Assembly (NCBI GenBank): GCA_001792895.1 | Contig: MARA01000018.1 | Span: forward strand, 496,001 to 560,000 | Source: Lentinus brumalis | Taxonomy: Eukaryota; Basidiomycota; Agaricomycetes; Polyporales; Polyporaceae | DNA: 64,000 nucleotides | Direction: 5' to 3' | In this document: positions 59,082-64,000 of the stretch, one piece after another | Position numbering within the stretch: position 1 is the first letter of the stretch | Layout: every line of letters begins with the position of its first letter | The notes under the pieces: model-generated | Seen by the model: the letters and a program-made list of their open reading frames with translations, nothing else | Databases searched by the model: none | Told to the model about the DNA's origin: nothing | Program-made: the position numbers and the translations under genes

Positions 59082-59603
59082 CGTCGACAGAGCAGAGTAA
59101 GCCGTGCTATGATCATGATAACGGTGCTGGTGTTGGATCACTGGCTGGACGCCCTCACATGCTGGGTGGTGTGTCCGCGGACCGTCCGACGGGACGCCGT
59201 GGTCATGGTTGGTGAACAGTGCATGCGCGCACTATTGCGACATCCGATACCACGCCGATACATCAGTAGCAGGCGAGTTTACTTACTTTGCAATAGGCAG
59301 ACCGCCGGGCGCGTCGTCGAATACACCACAGTCTCTTCCAAGAACCATCCCGGGGATTGGACATGAATTCGTAAAAGTATGATGACAGGGAATGTGAGGT
59401 ATGCAGACTAGGGTAACTTCGGTAATGCCAATCAGGAGTATCGTGGAGGATGTGCGTTGTCATGCGCAGCGACGACAGCGGAGGGGCGAGAGGGATAACG
59501 TGCAGAAAACACTGAAAGCGACCAATATAAAGTGTATACGATGTAGACCTTTTCGGGTTATCTGAGCAAGGACAGCGTGCGGGACAGCTTGGGCGCGATA
59601 CGC

Positions 59604-61235
<1,632 letters not shown>

Positions 61236-62158
61236 TCTGCGATGTCAACGTCAGCGCGACTGCTCAAGAAAAGTTCGAGAACCCCGCGTCGTTGCCCTTC
61301 GAGCGTTGTAACGCGCGACTCCACGGTTCATCGTGACATATGAGTATGAGACACACGTACATGAGGGATTAGAAAGGGACTGAGGGAGGATGAGGTCGTC
61401 AGTGGGATGAGGGTACCGGGGGGACAAGGTCAAAATGGAAACGCTGTTGAGGTCTAGGGCTATATTCTGTCGGAGATCGAATCGCTAAACAAAACGTGGT
61501 TTCCGCCACCCCCGCCTCGCACTGAAGCACCTCGCTTCGCTATGTATCTCTTGGTTCCAGACTCTTGTAGAGTCGTGGCTTCCCGAACATACTCAGGACA
61601 CAGGAGCACATTCGCTTGTAAGGGCGAGAAACGTGAATTGAACCGTGTAAGAGGGCTGCGTCGCTAGCCGCTGTATCGCGGAGACCAGCACACAGGCGCC
61701 CACATAATGTCGCACGATTCCGGCGCGTGCGGCTTTACTCACTTTGTGAAGACTTCGGGTATGAAACTGAGGAAGTCTCGAGCTCGAATGGGAGAGAGAT
61801 ACTGGAGGAATACGACTATGGTTGCAGGCTAATATATGTATGAGTACGAGGTTGCACGATATTCATCCGGCCACCCTCCTCCGCGCTCCCATGCGTCGAA
61901 GACGTAGCGATGTAAGGAGCATATACAAAACCGCAGAGTGACAACTAACTGGTACAATACTCCGGTATAGCGGTATGTCAAGATCTTCACTTTCCGAGTC
62001 ATGCCGATGCCATCGCTTGAACGGTCGATCGGAGTCAGAGAGGCAAGAAGGGTATGTATGCGCGATGCAAAGAGGGGAAGAGGTCGTGGAACACCAGGAA
62101 AAGGAGCGCGGACGGGAAGCAATGGAATGAGAAGTCAATAAAAAGACCAAAGGTTGTA
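61236..62158. other. intergenic between beta-tubulin promoter and epsin 3' end
   Basis: About 920 bp containing the beta-tubulin promoter and the epsin 3' UTR. No gene recognised. Confidence 0.6.
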
Positions 62159-64000
62159 CTAGATGGAAAAGAATGGCTGGTCGCTGCTCTGTTGCTGCTG
62201 CTGTTGCTGCTGCGCGAAGGGATTGTGGTTACCGCGCTGCGAACCCGTCGGTTCGTTGATGAGTCTCGAGGCTTGCTGCCCATATCTGAAGAGTATACCG
62301 AGCTTAGTGGGGCCCGACAAACACAATTTAAAATCACGCACCGGAGGTTGCCCCAATTCCCGAACGTGTCGATGCCATCTTCGCGGTTTGCAAGCAGGTT
62401 GGCGAGATGTGCATGCTCGTCGTCCGCGCGCGTCTTCACAGCAGGCACGGAATTTGCGCGCGGAGCCTCAGGAGGCGCGGACTGCGAGACCGGAGGCGGG
62501 GCAGTCGACGTCGGACCCTGCCCATAAGTGCCTTGCAAGTTGAACGAGACCGGACTTGTTGTCTGCGGCCCGGGAGAGGACAATTGCGTGGGTAAAGAAG
62601 GTGTCGACATAGCCAGCGACGGTGCGAACGGATTGTTCGAGCTACCCAGTGTCAGACGTTGCTATGCAGAGCCTGATGATATGTACTCACCCGAACCCAG
62701 TGGCTTGAGGGACAAGTGGTTGCTGAGGCATAAGGAACTGTTGTTGTTGTTGCTGCTGCTGCTGAAGTTGGAGGAGTTGCTGTTGGCGCATCCATTCTTC
62801 CTGCTGCTGCTGCTGTTGCTGCTGCTGCGCTTGCAGTTGTTGCTGCATCTGCCACTCTTGTTGCTGGCGCATATATTCCGCCTATATGCGCGTGAGATGG
62901 CGCATGGACGCGTGAAGAATCGCGACGAACCTGCATGGCCTCCTGCTGAGCCTGCTGTTGATAGGGGTTGAAGGAGGTAAACTGCTGAGGAACCGCTGTA
63001 AATTGCGGCTGCAGAAACTGAGGCTGTCCCTGAAATGAGGTGTCGACAAGCGGGAACGGGTTCGTGCCTGTGGGTTGCCTGTATCGAAACACGTCAGTCC
63101 CAATTCTGGTGCACCATCACATAGTCGTGATGTGACTCGGAGTGGCGGTTCATAAACGGGGCACGTACGGTTGCTGTGCATCGTCGAACAATGCAGACTG
63201 ATTTGCATCCTGGACGGCCTTAGCCCGCTTGGCCTCCTCCTCCTCACTGAGTCGGATAGCCTGCTGGATGTCGCGTTCCTCTGCCGTCATCCTCAGCCTC
63301 GCTTGCTCCTCCTCCGCCGTCCTCTTACTCTCCTCAAGAGCTTTGCGCAAGTCGTCGTCTTCCCGATTCGTCCCGTTCCGCCTCCTTCCACCCCCAGGGA
63401 CGCTCTGAGAGCGTCTGCGTTCGTTCTCATTGTCGTCGCCGTCCTCCCCCCTGCCGCGGACCATACGATCCCGCATCATCGCGCGGTCTCGTCGCTCGTG
63501 GCGCAAGCGTGACTCATCTTGCAGGAGATTGGTGATATCCTTGGCCTTCTGGCGGACGTTGGCCCCCTGGTCCTTGCCCTCTTCATCGACATATTGGAAC
63601 TCCTTCAGTGTCTTGATGATATAGATGTTGTCCCGGAAGTAGACGACAACGTTCTCCGAGCCAGCGTGGAGGAGGTAATCGAGGACGGTGAGAGACTGCG
63701 CGACATGATCAGACAGTGTGCAATGCGCGCCGCGATGAACGGACCTTGAATACGTGACGCCAGTTCTTGCCCTTGTCATTCAACCGCTTGTCGAGCATCT
63801 CCATGATCTCTACGAAGTGGTCCCTGCACTGGGTGGTTGGGGAGGTTTCGTGTGAATGGCCGCCACAGTACTCACTGGTTGTAGCTCAGCTGCGCAAGCT
63901 CGTTCATCTGCGTCCCCGACGGCCCCCACGGGTCATTCGAGGTCGCTTCGCGCACTTTGGCCTGGACATCCGAGTAGCCCTTGGTGTAGTTTTTGACGCC
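62159..64000 (-). CDS. epsin (ENTH-domain endocytic adaptor), N-terminus cut by window edge
   Basis: Visible exons: 63876..>64000, 63745..63823, 63169..63695, 62931..63078, 62691..62881, 62342..62641, 62159..62285. The protein bends membranes and brings ubiquitinated cargo to clathrin sites. The ENTH domain is almost complete (VKNYTKGYSDVQAKVREATS, DHFVEIMEMLDKRLNDKGK, SLTVLDYLLHAGSENVVVYF, FQYVDEEGKDQGANVRQKAK), missing only about a dozen N-terminal residues. Two ubiquitin-interacting motifs follow (DDLRKALEESKR, DIQQAIRLSEEEE), then three NPF motifs that bind EH domains (TNPFPL, NNPFAP, NHNPFA). Glutamine runs of eight or nine occur in exons 62691-62881 and 62159-62285, encoded by mixed CAG/CAA codons. 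It resembles yeast Ent1/Ent2; which of the two it corresponds to cannot be decided. Confidence 0.95.

Noticed and set aside
62691..62881. CAG/CAA glutamine tract as a separate repeat element
   Set aside because: It is in-frame coding sequence of epsin with mixed codons, normal for Gln-rich adaptor tails.

Overview
The window is nuclear DNA of a filamentous basidiomycete, most likely a wood-decay Agaricomycete such as a polypore (organism inferred). The evidence is GC-rich coding sequence, very many 45-70 bp introns with GTRNGT donors and CTGAC/CTAAC-type branch sites, tRNA genes scattered singly, and typical mushroom families: OPT transporters, fungalysin M36, GH45, DUF6534 membrane proteins and an AT-hook protein. 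Exon structures below were built by hand. For nearly every complete gene the exon lengths sum to a multiple of three and the joined protein matches the family, so most models should be close to correct.

Left part (1-25 kb): the 3' end of one oligopeptide transporter; a secreted, probably GPI-anchored six-hairpin glycosidase; tRNA-Lys; an AT-hook DNA-binding protein; a complete second OPT transporter, paralogous to the first; a small single-pass membrane protein; a large MSB1/Mug8-domain morphogenesis protein; mitochondrial adrenodoxin reductase on the minus strand; and a secreted M36 fungalysin interrupted by one missing base. The 20.0-22.1 kb stretch is empty.

Middle (24.9-44 kb): tRNA-Phe; a two-Ig-like-domain single-pass membrane protein with a 7-nt and a 1-nt exon; an F-box protein; a 2.8 kb empty stretch; a 2-Cys peroxiredoxin; TRM112; tRNA-Glu; the mitochondrial protease OMA1; and two tandem DUF6534 membrane proteins with 21 and 20 exons, whose intron sets differ.

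Right part (44-64 kb): an EamA/DMT transporter, the complex I 9.5 kDa subunit, BUD32 kinase (with a GC-AG intron), a PfkB-family sugar kinase facing an FCP1-type phosphatase across a 200 bp shared promoter, a GH45 endoglucanase (second GC-AG intron), a decayed gene with a PD-(D/E)XK-like motif, a 5-oxoprolinase relative that stops after its HyuA half, beta-tubulin carrying Gln at position 198, and epsin truncated by the window edge.

The genes do not form one pathway. They mix housekeeping functions (BUD32, TRM112, OMA1, ARH1, complex I, tubulin, epsin) with secreted degradation and nutrient uptake (GH45, six-hairpin glycosidase, M36, OPT). I found no CRISPR array, rRNA gene, intact transposon or secondary-metabolite cluster. 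The most unusual material is in the splicing: micro-exons of 1, 7, 10, 12, 13, 14, 15, 16 and 18 nt, paralog-specific introns and GC-AG introns.
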